DNA of 64,000 nucleotides, taken from the IMG/VR virus record IMGVR_UViG_3300046810_000101, positions 62,001 to 126,000 of that record. One strand, written 5' to 3'. Below the pieces are notes generated by a model. It saw only the letters and a program-made list of their open reading frames with translations. It was not told where the DNA came from and made no database searches. The number at the start of each line of letters is the position of its first letter. The first letter of the stretch is position 1. The DNA is from a virus. A program made the translations under genes and the position numbers. Positions 1 to 9,300 of the stretch are shown one piece after another.

Positions 1-608
1 TTAACGACATGGGACAGTATCTTTTTGTCAATACAGAATAACTTACTGTATTTGTGAATTTTCTGAGAAATCCCGCCGTAAACAATGGAATTGTTATTGG
101 CTAAGAATGGTGAAACAGCGTCTAACAGAACAACAAACTCAATCGGATACACTTTCTGTTGCAATTGAGTGAATACCCAAGGGGTTTGGCCTGTTAGCGA
201 ATCGGTGAACTTCATACCCTTATTATGCAACGAAAGTAGGTATGATCTAAACAGATTCACGAATTTATTTTCCGCGTTTTCCAGAAATCCCCGTGATTCT
301 AGGTATCTCTGTTCCGCGTCATCTGACAATATGTCACGAACCCACCCGGAATTGATGCAAACCCGAGCGAATAACAAGGACCAGTCTTCACGCGGGTATC
401 GTTTCGCGATTTTATCAAATGTGTATTTGTCTGGAAATGCATCCGGGGAGTGGGCAGCGTTGATTTTACGCTTCCACCGGTATTTCGAGGCATCGTATTT
501 TGCTTGGGTGATATGCGAGGAAACCGCGACATACAGTTTGTATGCCTCAAAACCGTTGCGATATCCAGTTGGAATCGAATCTGGATCTATTTGAATCAAA
601 CTGGACAT
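1..608 (-). CDS. 59: gp59-like helicase loader, 3' end cut by window edge
   Basis: 202 codons are readable without a stop. The start is the ATG at 606-608 (MSSLIQIDPD...), just downstream of the gp33-like gene. The N-terminal half (GFEAYKLYVAV, AKYDASKYRWKRKINAAH, DKIAKRYP, SGWVRDI) follows the T4 gp59 pattern (YKLYLMI, KYDVIKYNW, LSEKYK, WIGDI). T4 gp59 is 217 aa, so about 15 residues are missing. Known role of the family: it binds replication-fork DNA and gp32 and loads the gp41 helicase. Being next to gp33, DsbA and rnh, as in T4, supports the call. An ATG at 616-618 gives only 23 codons and was not used. Confidence 0.8.
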   Translation of the reverse strand, partial: MSSLIQIDPDSIPTGYRNGFEAYKLYVAVSSHITQAKYDASKYRWKRKINAAHSPDAFPDKYTFDKIAKRYPREDWSLLFARVCINSGWVRDILSDDAEQRYLESRGFLENAENKFVNLFRSYLLSLHNKGMKFTDSLTGQTPWVFTQLQQKVYPIEFVVLLDAVSPFLANNNSIVYGGISQKIHKYSKLFCIDKKILSHVV

Positions 609-617
609 ACAACACCA

Positions 618-848
618 TCAAATAAAGTCGGTTAGAGAGCTTGAGCCAGCCGAGCTGCTGCGAAGGGTATTTTCTCGAACAGCTTCAATTTCGATCTTTT
701 GTTTCAGAGATTCAGAAATGTATTTCGAGATTTTATCCTCGTCAATTTCCTGTTGGTCTGCGATATCCAGACACGCTTGGATATAGCTACATGCTGTATC
801 ACGGGCGTGGATTTCAACAGCGGTACTGAATTGAATGATTTTACTCAT
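618..848 (-). CDS. 33: gp33-like late-promoter transcription coactivator
   Basis: This 76-aa protein ends in SSSLTDFI, matching the hydrophobic/acidic tail (LDFLL) by which T4 gp33 docks on the gp45 sliding clamp. The stretch before it (KISKYISESLKQKIEIEAVRENTLR) resembles the gp33 helix FAKFIPSGIIEKIQSEAIDENLLR. It is shorter than T4 gp33 (112 aa), lacking N-terminal residues. It overlaps the DsbA-like gene by 8 nt and sits directly before 59, the T4 order. Known role: bridging host RNA polymerase and the clamp at TATAAATA promoters, one of which occurs at 6291. The similarity is weak but the synteny is strong. Confidence 0.72.
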   Translation of the reverse strand: MSKIIQFSTAVEIHARDTACSYIQACLDIADQQEIDEDKISKYISESLKQKIEIEAVRENTLRSSSAGSSSLTDFI

Positions 849-1152
849 TGGCGTCAGCTTCTGGATCGGCTTTTTTGCCTTCCGGGAATACCTTGTCGAA
901 CAATGCGTTCTGGTTTTCGCGCTTGGCGGTTACGGCTTCTTTGTCCTGACGATGGTAACGGTTTACCAGATCGTTGAAGTCAGATTTGCCGATTTTGAAT
1001 TCTTCTTTGACCATCGCACTGATACCGTTTCGAACATCTTTTTCGGCATCACTACGCATCAGGGATTTAGCCGCTTCTTTGGCAGCATCTTGAACTGCTT
1101 TGAGTTCGGTAGGGGACAGGTGGTCGTAATTACCAGTTTCAATAACGCTCAT
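841..1152 (-). CDS. dsbA: DsbA-like double-stranded DNA-binding protein
   Basis: This protein of 103 aa matches T4 DsbA (89 aa) in its central and C-terminal part: KEEFKIGKSDFNDLVNRYH...NALFDKVF against T4 KDELGVDGKMFNRLLALYH...ELYDTVF. It has an acidic, Ala-rich C-terminal extension. T4 DsbA is known to bind dsDNA near late promoters and modulate late transcription. In T4 it lies between rnh and 33. Here rIIA, rIIB and the di-iron gene separate it from rnh. Confidence 0.72.
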   Translation of the reverse strand: MSVIETGNYDHLSPTELKAVQDAAKEAAKSLMRSDAEKDVRNGISAMVKEEFKIGKSDFNDLVNRYHRQDKEAVTAKRENQNALFDKVFPEGKKADPEADANE

Positions 1153-1171
1153 TCTTTTCTCTCACAATTAA

Positions 1172-1205
1172 ACTTCAATGAAGTTGGGCTGTTACACCCA
1201 ACTCA
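1172..1205 (-). terminator. Hairpin between rIIB and dsbA
   Basis: The minus strand reads GTTGGG-TGTAACAG-CCCAAC, a 6-bp stem without a strong T-run. It could be a weak terminator or an mRNA processing or stability element separating rIIAB from the dsbA-33-59 transcript. Confidence 0.45.
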
Positions 1206-1215
1206 TTATTAATTC

Positions 1216-2082
1216 TTAGGCCATTACTTCCGCAATCATTTTCTTGACTGCTTCAATATTGACTGTTACGCCAGCTTCGATTTTGGCAATCTGTTCTTTC
1301 AGCGTTTCGGTTACCACAAACTCACCAACTACAGCGTATTCACATACACGGGCTTTGGCGTTGTTGTAGTCCAATGGGAACGCAACAACGTTCTTCGGGT
1401 TAACCTTGACCACAACAATTTTGTTCTTGTTGTTGCCAGACCCGTAACCACCGCCGTATTGAGGTAGGTAGTCTTTAGAACAGATATGCAGGCCATGCGA
1501 GCAAGTCTGTTTCGGGTTGTCGTTAACCTTGCTACGGTCCATCTTAACGACAGTACCGGGGCTGTTATCCATCTTGCCTGTATACAGGTCGAGGAAGTTA
1601 GGGCCAACGATCTTGTACGCTAGGAAATGGCCGTCTTCGGTCATAGCCAAGTTGTTCACGATCAAGAAGTCATAGAAATCTTTGATCGAACGTGGGTTCG
1701 GGTTATCCAACAGATTATCGAGGAACTTAACCAATACGCCAGCATCAGCACCGGTACGAATCAATTCCTTGATTTTCGCGGTCAGCTTGGTATCAATCGG
1801 GTTCTTATCGCCGTCTTCGGTAACATAGAACAAATCACCATCGGTGAAGCCCACTTTGCCATCACCAAAGCTGTTGATAGCTTGGATCAGATCGAATTTC
1901 ATCGAAACAAGTTCTTTGATTTTCTTTTTGTTGTCTTCTTTCAGTGCCTTTGCAAGTGTTTCAAAGGCTACTGGGTCTTCTGCGCGGAGGAAGGTGCCAG
2001 ACATTTTCTGGCCCTTCTCGGTATTCAACCAAACGTAAATCGTTTGTTCGTTGATAATAAACCGTAATTCTAGTTTCTTCAT
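1216..2082 (-). CDS. rIIB: rIIB-like membrane-associated protein
   Basis: 288 aa, close to the 312 aa of T4 rIIB. The C-terminal half carries the family pattern KDFYDFLIVNNLAMTEDG, FLAYKIV, CSHGLHICSKDYL and a final KVNPKNVVAFPLDYNNAKARVCEY block. In T4, rIIA and rIIB are peripheral membrane proteins needed for growth on lambda-lysogenic hosts (RexAB exclusion) and affecting lysis timing. The biochemical role is unknown. Its ATG overlaps the rIIA stop as TAATG, so translation is probably coupled. Confidence 0.88.
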   Translation of the reverse strand: MKKLELRFIINEQTIYVWLNTEKGQKMSGTFLRAEDPVAFETLAKALKEDNKKKIKELVSMKFDLIQAINSFGDGKVGFTDGDLFYVTEDGDKNPIDTKLTAKIKELIRTGADAGVLVKFLDNLLDNPNPRSIKDFYDFLIVNNLAMTEDGHFLAYKIVGPNFLDLYTGKMDNSPGTVVKMDRSKVNDNPKQTCSHGLHICSKDYLPQYGGGYGSGNNKNKIVVVKVNPKNVVAFPLDYNNAKARVCEYAVVGEFVVTETLKEQIAKIEAGVTVNIEAVKKMIAEVMA

Positions 2083-4223
2083 TACTTCTTCATCAGAATG
2101 CTTTTCAGCTTTTGTTCGTCTATAATACCACTGTTTACCATCGAACTAAACACAATCAAAGATTCTTTGAATTCCGTTTCAGGCCAATTGCTATAGTGGC
2201 GGTTAGCCAGTGTTTTCAACATACTCATGCCAAAAACTTCTGTTGCAAATTTCGAGACATAACCAAACGGGTTGGCAGCTTTCGAATCGCCATAGACAGT
2301 CTTGATGAACTGAATCGTCAGATAGTCATACGACGTGCCAAACTGAATACTACGGATTGCATCAAAATATTCTTTGAACAACGGGTTGACTTTAGGATCA
2401 TTCACCGCCGCATCATATTTAGCCTGATCCAGATTCAATGCTGTGCAGGCCCATTTGTGCTGGGATTCTACAAAGGATTGTTTCGACATCACGACCGCCA
2501 GCTTCGCCGGGATCAAATCTGCAATGTCTTCCCAGTCTTCCGGGATCTTGTCGTAGACCTTGTGAGTCGCAATGACAAGTGGTCGGCCTGTATCCTTGAT
2601 GATTCCATCAATAATGTCCCAAATCACTTGAGATACATCATCACCGGCCAAGATGCTGTTGCCGAACTGATAACGCTTAGCGCTGGTATCCCATTTGATG
2701 TAAAGGGTATCCGGGTTATCCTGTTCGATACCATTGGTGTTCGTGTGCTGGCCTACTGCAATGATCCCACGGGCTTTCTGGTACTTGTAGAAACCGGAAT
2801 AGCTGATCTTGGCACGGGCAGCGGCTACCAACGGGTCAGAAGGCCCACGGGTCATTACCGGCGATTCATCCACGATATCGGAAATGAACTTGTACGGCGT
2901 ACCATCAAGTTTGAACTTGGCGATCACATCATCAAACTGGTCCTGACCATCTGCACTATCCAACGCTTGCAGGAAAATGGTTTTGGTCATGTCTTCGCTT
3001 GTCCAGCGAATTTTCTTCTGGTACTTGCGTTTCACGTCGATCAGAACAAAATTGCCACCAGCCGCAGGACTGATCGCGATGTCATGAGCCTGACGATCTT
3101 TCAGACGCTCTTTGTACTTGGAATTGATTTCCTTACACTGCCATTCAGCAATGTTTTTGTCATCCATGAAACGGTAATGCAGGGTGGCATTAATCGACTT
3201 GCCTTGGTATTTCAGGGCGAACAGGTTTTTCGAGTCATGACGGCAGTTGTAGACAATTGCATCATATACATTCGCACATGCATCAACACCGGCTTGCAGC
3301 TCTACCGACATTTCCGAACGAATGTTCTTCACACCGTCGATTAGGTTGGCAATGGTGTCTTCGTCATACGACAGACCTTCACGACCAGCGTTTACATCCA
3401 ATCGACCAATGCCGAAATCGATCACAAAACCGCCAAGGCCAGCATCCATGTGTTTCTTCATGAAGCCGTCTGTTTCGAATTGGCTCAAATCCAGAGGATA
3501 TGCAACCGGACCCATCAGAGCGAAACACTGTTTCGAACCCTTGAGAACCTTGAAATTCGAACCTTCGTAGCCGTAAACCGGTTCATCCCACTCGAAGTTT
3601 TTGCCGGTCACACCAACCAATGGCTTGACAGGGAAGAACTTGTATGCTTGCAGGGCAGCGGTACGGAACAGATTGTAATCGTTGGCCTTGATCGGAACCT
3701 TGATGGTTACACCGTCAACGAATTCAACGCCATTTTCAGGATCGTTTTTGTTCGTTTCCAATAGGAACAGCTCAGGGGCACCGGACTTGTTTAGGAAACA
3801 TGTATAGGTGTTCTGTACGCCGTTCTGACGGGCATAGACTTCGAACGCATCGGTGTACGAGAACGGCGATTTCGAGCCAAGACCCATCGCACCAATGTAA
3901 TCGTTACTGGTGGTTTTGGTGGATTCGAAATAGGTCGTGAATATGTTCTTGACCTGATCGTCATCCAGACCGGTTCCGTAGTCTATGATTTCGAGCCACG
4001 GATGAAGGTCGGCTGGTAGTACCAGTTTGAACGGTACAGATTCCTTACCAGCGGCTTTATGAGAATCGAGTGCGTTACAGCCGATTTCACGTAGGATTGC
4101 CAGTGGCTTGTTCGAATATAGGTTAGAACTCAAGAGCTTGAACGCTTTTGCGTTAGCTTTGATGGTGAATGCGTGGCGGTCTTCGATGTTGCTGACAGCG
4201 TTGCTACCTTGGGTTACGATCAT
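2082..4223 (-). CDS. rIIA: rIIA-like GHKL ATPase
   Basis: 713 aa (T4 rIIA is 725). The N-terminus is a GHKL/HSP90-type ATPase fold. The N-box is AILREIGCNALDSH (about 43-56), followed by an ATP-lid region with IIDYGTGLDDDQV and IGAMGLGSKSPFSY, as in the rIIA family. It pairs with rIIB (TAATG overlap). A promoter of the TTTAGA-N17-TAGAAT class lies 34-62 nt upstream (4257-4285). Known role: protection against RexAB-type exclusion and rapid-lysis phenotypes, mechanism unresolved. The place between rnh and dsbA differs from T4, where rII adjoins the topoisomerase genes. Confidence 0.92.
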   Translation of the reverse strand: MIVTQGSNAVSNIEDRHAFTIKANAKAFKLLSSNLYSNKPLAILREIGCNALDSHKAAGKESVPFKLVLPADLHPWLEIIDYGTGLDDDQVKNIFTTYFESTKTTSNDYIGAMGLGSKSPFSYTDAFEVYARQNGVQNTYTCFLNKSGAPELFLLETNKNDPENGVEFVDGVTIKVPIKANDYNLFRTAALQAYKFFPVKPLVGVTGKNFEWDEPVYGYEGSNFKVLKGSKQCFALMGPVAYPLDLSQFETDGFMKKHMDAGLGGFVIDFGIGRLDVNAGREGLSYDEDTIANLIDGVKNIRSEMSVELQAGVDACANVYDAIVYNCRHDSKNLFALKYQGKSINATLHYRFMDDKNIAEWQCKEINSKYKERLKDRQAHDIAISPAAGGNFVLIDVKRKYQKKIRWTSEDMTKTIFLQALDSADGQDQFDDVIAKFKLDGTPYKFISDIVDESPVMTRGPSDPLVAAARAKISYSGFYKYQKARGIIAVGQHTNTNGIEQDNPDTLYIKWDTSAKRYQFGNSILAGDDVSQVIWDIIDGIIKDTGRPLVIATHKVYDKIPEDWEDIADLIPAKLAVVMSKQSFVESQHKWACTALNLDQAKYDAAVNDPKVNPLFKEYFDAIRSIQFGTSYDYLTIQFIKTVYGDSKAANPFGYVSKFATEVFGMSMLKTLANRHYSNWPETEFKESLIVFSSMVNSGIIDEQKLKSILMKK

Positions 4224-4256
4224 TAAATTAATTACTCACTATGTTTTGATATGCAA

Positions 4257-4285
4257 ATTCTATCACGATTCGGGTTTGATCTAAA
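4257..4285 (-). promoter_or_regulatory. Promoter of rIIA-rIIB, TTTAGA class
   Basis: -35 TTTAGA (4280-4285), 17-nt spacer, -10 TAGAAT (4257-4262), preceded by ATTCTG. The same layout occurs at 6214, 17214, 17857 and 57215. Confidence 0.65.
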
Positions 4286-4312
4286 CAGAATCAAACCCGA
4301 ATTCGAAAATTT

Positions 4313-4849
4313 TTAGGCCACTAGACCCAAGGCATTTTTGCCCGCGATGTGTTTGCTGTAGGTTGCTGCGATTGCTTCTGGCGTGGTCAACGTCTCTAGC
4401 GCCTTGGCGTGGAACAACTCGTCTTTGAGGATTTTGGTGAACACCGCTGCGATGTCCTCGAATCGTTCATCAGCCGCGAGCAGTTGGATACGATCCAAAC
4501 GCATGGTTTCCGCGTGATAACCGATTGCACACGCCAATTCGAACGTTTCCGGCAATTCTTCCATTGCAGCATCCCAGTAGCGTTCATCACGCTTGAGAAG
4601 TACATCGTCAATGCCGCGATTAAGAAGCAAACTCTTAACCCACATGGCATGGTTGCGTTCGTCGGCTGCGATCTTTTCCAGCAACAGCTTGTTCTTGCCT
4701 GTTACGTTGTAGATTTCTATCAGTTTCAGAACACGATCCACGGCAGTTGATTCGCCGTAGTATTGGCTCTTGAGCCATTTGATCATTTTTACAGGATCGC
4801 TAGAGACATCATCCCACCATTGTTCGGTGGTGCGTAGTTCTTGGGTCAT
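4313..4849 (-). CDS. Ferritin-like di-iron carboxylate protein
   Basis: 178 aa, predicted all helical. It shows the four-helix ferritin/rubrerythrin ligand pattern: Glu33 in helix 1, E64-x-x-H67 (ADERNH) in helix 2, Glu114 (YHAE) in helix 3, and E144-x-x-H147 (DELFH) in helix 4. Spacings of 31 and 30 residues between the paired Glu and ExxH fit the family. There is no signal peptide. Ferritin-like superfamily members bind a di-iron centre and act as iron stores, peroxide scavengers or hydroxylases. Which applies here cannot be told. It stands between rnh and rIIA with its own RBS (AAGGAA). No T4 counterpart is known to me. Confidence 0.62.
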   Translation of the reverse strand: MTQELRTTEQWWDDVSSDPVKMIKWLKSQYYGESTAVDRVLKLIEIYNVTGKNKLLLEKIAADERNHAMWVKSLLLNRGIDDVLLKRDERYWDAAMEELPETFELACAIGYHAETMRLDRIQLLAADERFEDIAAVFTKILKDELFHAKALETLTTPEAIAATYSKHIAGKNALGLVA

Positions 4850-4947
4850 ACAAATTCCTTAAATTTGATAATCATTCGATCTTTTACCACCAACCTTGCT
4901 GGGGTACTGGCATTTTTCATACAGACCAGCACCGTATACCAATTTCA

Positions 4948-5850
4948 TCAAACGAATTCGCCAATCCGACCAAGCATTTCCTTCAAACGATGTTTGATGA
5001 AATAATTGAAAATTCCAGCGCCATTTGGTCTTGGCTCGTTAAACGCGGCCATGATTTTGTCCTGAATCTCTTGAGGAATCATCCCCAGATCCAGCATTTT
5101 CTGGTTTTCGTAGAAGCGCTTGATCATGAATTCATCGCCCCATTGTTCAATAGGTTCATGCATCCATATATCCAATTCTTTTTGATAGATGGATTTCTGT
5201 CTTGTATCACGGAAATTCATCAAATGATCGGACACAGATTTGATGCTGGCAATGCAATCTTTAGGATCGCCTTTCAAGATTTTTTCCATCAAATGCAAAT
5301 GCGCAGAACCATGCTTCGGTTCAACCCATTTCTTCTGGATCGGTGACCATTGTTTCACGTTCTTGAATTTCGATAGCTGAGCCCAGTCACTATCAGACGA
5401 AACCAGAAGGATTCGATCATATTTGTGCCAAAGCTGGTGGGTCAGAACCCCGGCGATGTCATCCGCTTCGATACCCTGAATCTGAATCGTCCGGTAAGGA
5501 AATATCAAATGCAGTTCTTCGCGAACCTGATTCATCGCTTCAAAGATCACTTTCCAATCCCAACCGGAATTGTCCCGTTGGTCTTTTCGGTGCGCCTTGT
5601 AATATGATGCAAATTCTTTTCGCCAATACGGCCCACGGTCACACGCCAGAACGATATCCGGGTATATTGACTTATTGGTTAGAACGTTGAAACGAATCGA
5701 GTTCAAAGCAACGTGACGTATCAAATCAACTGATAGTTCTTCGGTTGGTCGGAATGTCGCGTTGATTGTACTGATTATGATTTGGGAGAAATCGACGATC
5801 ATCAAACCTGATTTTCGTTCTTCTTCACCCAGAAATTCCGCTAGACTCAC
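4948..5850 (-). CDS. rnh: RNase H / 5'-3' exonuclease, T4 Rnh-like
   Basis: 300 aa (T4 Rnh is 305). Acidic metal-binding residues typical of the FEN/T5-exonuclease family are visible: MIVDFSQ, ACDRG followed by WRKEFASYYKAHR, IEADDIAGVL, and SSDSDWAQL. The family removes RNA primers from Okazaki fragments. The start is GTG (5848-5850), overlapping the previous stop as GTGA, so it is coupled to the 109-aa gene upstream. Divergent tail-fibre genes beyond that gene match the T4 arrangement around rnh and 34. Confidence 0.92.
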   Translation of the reverse strand: MSLAEFLGEEERKSGLMIVDFSQIIISTINATFRPTEELSVDLIRHVALNSIRFNVLTNKSIYPDIVLACDRGPYWRKEFASYYKAHRKDQRDNSGWDWKVIFEAMNQVREELHLIFPYRTIQIQGIEADDIAGVLTHQLWHKYDRILLVSSDSDWAQLSKFKNVKQWSPIQKKWVEPKHGSAHLHLMEKILKGDPKDCIASIKSVSDHLMNFRDTRQKSIYQKELDIWMHEPIEQWGDEFMIKRFYENQKMLDLGMIPQEIQDKIMAAFNEPRPNGAGIFNYFIKHRLKEMLGRIGEFV

Positions 5851-6176
5851 GCTTTCTTTTTACCTTTTGTTGATGCTCGATGTTGGATCAAATTTTTCTG
5901 CATTTGAATCCAACCATAGACATACGCCGCAGAACAGCGAACCACGTTGCTACCACCGACTGAGATTTCGGCCATTCCACCTTCTATGAATTTGGTGGTG
6001 TCTGTGGCACTGATACGGGAAATCGGTCGAATGATCATTTGATCAGGCATCATTGGGTTGTTACCCATCCTGACAAAGACCCCTACACCCGTCTCCCAAC
6101 CCTGTGTGTAAAACACAGTGTCTTCTACAGGCCCGGTCGGCTTGGCATTGGCTTTCGTTTTCTTCAAATTCGCCAC
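5847..6176 (-). CDS. Hypothetical protein, first gene of rnh operon
   Basis: 109 aa with basic ends (KKTKANAK and KGKKKA). The Gly/Met-rich middle contains GVFVRMGNNPMMPDQMIIRPISR. Not recognised. It is coupled to rnh by a GTGA overlap, so it may be a replication accessory factor (inference). It is driven by the TTTAGA-class promoter at 6214-6242. Confidence 0.75.
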   Translation of the reverse strand: MANLKKTKANAKPTGPVEDTVFYTQGWETGVGVFVRMGNNPMMPDQMIIRPISRISATDTTKFIEGGMAEISVGGSNVVRCSAAYVYGWIQMQKNLIQHRASTKGKKKA

Positions 6177-6213
6177 CTACTAAATACTCGTTTGGGTTCG
6201 TTCATTTGGTGCC

Positions 6214-6242
6214 ACTTTACCACGGGATCGGTCGAACCTAAA
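6214..6242 (-). promoter_or_regulatory. Promoter of rnh operon, TTTAGA class
   Basis: -35 TTTAGG (6237-6242), 17-nt spacer, -10 TAAAGT (6214-6219), with ATTCTG immediately upstream. It is back-to-back with the late promoter at 6291. Confidence 0.6.
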
Positions 6243-6290
6243 CAGAATCCCAACAATTTTGTTTTGATTCGTTGCATCAAATTTTTCGCG

Positions 6291-6298
6291 TATAAATA
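6291..6298 (+). promoter_or_regulatory. T4-type late promoter of tail-fibre gene
   Basis: Perfect TATAAATA, 68 nt before the fibre ATG. In T4 this octamer is the whole late-promoter core, recognised by gp55 with gp33 and the clamp. A gp33-like gene is present at 618-848. Confidence 0.85.
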
Positions 6299-6365
6299 GA
6301 CATATCATAGCAGATTTACGTCTGCTTCTAAACACAAACCGGTCGATAGTGACACCGAGGTAATA

Positions 6366-9300
6366 ATGAGCGGACCACAAGCAAAACCATTCAAAGCCAG
6401 ATTGGGTATTGATGCAAACAATGAAAAAGTCATCAATGTCAAAGATCCATCAGACAATACAGACGCGATAAACGTACAGTATTTGGTTGCAAAAAACACT
6501 GTACCACAATTTGATGCAACAAGGGCGTACCCAACCGGGTTCATCGTTGAGCGTTCTGATCGTTTATACAAAGCTAAAGCGGCCATTTCAGTCGGGGCAT
6601 TTGATCTAAACGCATGGTCTGAAATTCATGCATTCAACCTATGGCAACGGATCGCGGGTGCTTATACAGCAGAACCCGGCGACTGCCTACTGTTGAACAC
6701 AGCATCCAGTTCTGTAACGATTACTCTACCAGTGGTCGTGGAAGAAGGTGATATGGTCTATATCATCGATGAAGGTACGGCATCAACCAATCCGATCATT
6801 TTGAGTGCTGGTACAAACACATTTAACAACAGCGGTGTGTCAACCTATTCAATCAATTCGTCTGATACAACTCAGGTTGTGTTCTTGGGTGGTACATGGC
6901 GTGTTATTCGTATTGCACGACCACAATACCAACTGATTAACTCAAATCAAACTGTTGCACCAAACACATTCAACTATGTTCAACTGGCAGCAACTCCGAT
7001 TACAGTTATCCTACCGATTAACCCGATTCAAGGTCAATGGGTGGTGGTTGCAGATGGTGTATCCAATGCATCGAATTATAACATTACTATCAACGGTAAC
7101 GGTAAGACGATCAGCGGTTCTGCATCGTATGTAATCAACCGCAGTGGTAGTATCGTTTCGATGTTATACGATCAACCGTCTGGTGAATGGAAAGCTGTTA
7201 GCGTAGCCAGTACCGGGCGTAGAATGGAAACCCTGACCCCGTTGGTCAACCAAAGTGTATTTGTTACATTGGATGGCACGGCCAAAACTTTGAACCTACC
7301 GGTTTCAACTTCGGTATCCGATGGTGATTGGGTTGAAGTAATTACTAAGTTCCAAGATACAGTAGCTACAGGATCGTTGGTAGTAACAGCATCTGGTGGT
7401 GGGTTCTTCCGTATGAATGGTGCGGCTCAAAACACCACAACATATAGAATCAAGCAACGTAGTAAAACATTGTTCCTATACAAAGGTGGTGAATGGTCGA
7501 TATTCACAACTAACGACACAACAGCGGTTCCTGCAATTTCTACCGGATCGATGATTTCAAATTCCTTTGTCACCCTTACAGGTGCATCAGGTCAAACCAT
7601 CCTGTTACCGCAAAATGATCAAGTGAGAATCGGTGACACCGTTACGGCTGTTATCAACTCGACATCGTTTTCTGTTAACGTTGGTCTGCAAAACACATCC
7701 ACCCAGATTCTGGATGGTGGGGTTGCTAACCTGACATATACCGCCGCTGATAACGGTCTGATGGTTACTTACATCTATCGTGGTTGGAATGGGTCCAAAT
7801 ATGTTTGGGAAAGTATCGTTCATGGTTCGCCATATCTGAAAAAGACTTCGAATCTATCTGATCTGCCGGACCCTAGTGTGGCACGTACCACGTTAAACGT
7901 TTACAGCAAATCAGAAGCTGATGCCAAGTTCCTAGGAGCATCTGGGTCAACCGCTGCTATGGCATTGGATACCGTTAAAGTTGGTGGTGTAATCGCCGCT
8001 CAAATGGCACAGAACACGGCAACCGCGTTGGTTGGTGACGACCCTAATACTACAGGGCTTAACTTGATTGTAACCAATCATATTAATACACCAAATGCCG
8101 GTGCAACATACTGGTATATTAACACCGTATGGACTGGATCGATTTCGAATACTTCGGCTCGATTCCAAATGGCGTATCAATACACTGGTAACCCAGCGAT
8201 TGAATTTAGACAGTATAACCCAGCCGGTGGCGGCACTTGGTCTGACTGGATTACAGTTTCGACTATTGTTGATGGGTCAACATATAACATCAATATCCTT
8301 GGGTTGGCATCAACCGCATCTAAACTTAACATCGCCCGTACCATTAACGGTGTAAATTTTGATGGTACTGCGAATATCACAGTAGCTGATGCAACCAAAC
8401 TGCCAACAACTGGTGGTCTAGTAACTGGCCCGATTTCCAGAGCTGGTACATCGGTTAAAGTGTATGATCAGGTTCTGTCTAAGTTTGTTGGTGGCGGTAG
8501 TGGTACAATCACCGGTACGTTGAAGGTTGTTTTACCGGTTGGTTATAATAGCACCATGATGAAAATGCATATTGGTATTTTCGATTCTGGAACTGATAAA
8601 TCCAATACTGAGTTGGTGGTGGGGGGTTATAATTACTCCGGTACACCGGCATGGACTAACGTATCTGCCAGTACAAACGGTGGGCCTACTTCTGCGATTG
8701 GTCAGACTGTCCGATTCGCATTTGATGGGGTCAACAACTGCATTCTGATCGGTACTACAACATCGGTTTGGGCATACCCATCTGTAACGGTTAAAGATGT
8801 CAATCTTAGTTTCACCGGGGCCAGCCTATCGGGTTGGGATACTGGTGCTTGGGATGCGGCTGTAATTACTAGCGAAACCGGTATTACAGTTACAGCGACC
8901 GCTGCAATTGATGTGAATATTGCGAAACTAGATAGATCGGTCAACCTGTTTTCCGGTGAAGTTCAATCTGGTGGGATCAATAGCTACCGCCAAGTTCAGG
9001 GTAACTATGGTACGTTCTGGCGTAACGATGGTGCTAACCTTTATCTGATGCAAACTGCGTCTGGTGATGCATACGGTACATACAACAGTTACCGTCCACT
9101 TATCATGACGTTGGCAACTGGTGCGATGCAATCTAGCTCCAACTGGACATTTAACGCTAACCTATCGGTATTGGGTGCATTAACCGCGTCTGGTACAGCG
9201 ACGTTCAGCGGGACTCATACCTTCGCAGGAACAACTACTCATAGTAACTGGTGGCGTTCTAGTGGGTCAACCGGATGGATGAGTCAAGATTTTGGTGGTG

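Noticed and set aside
2112-3344. 410-codon open frame on the plus strand opposite rIIA
   Set aside because: It is the shadow of rIIA: no RBS or promoter, and the composition follows the opposite coding strand.
3842-4223. Possibility that rIIA is a host Hsp90/HtpG or MutL gene
   Set aside because: The length, the N-box sequence and the coupled rIIB partner identify rIIA.
4849-4915. 24-codon ORF ending on the ATG of the di-iron gene
   Set aside because: No RBS and no protein feature; kept as leader sequence.
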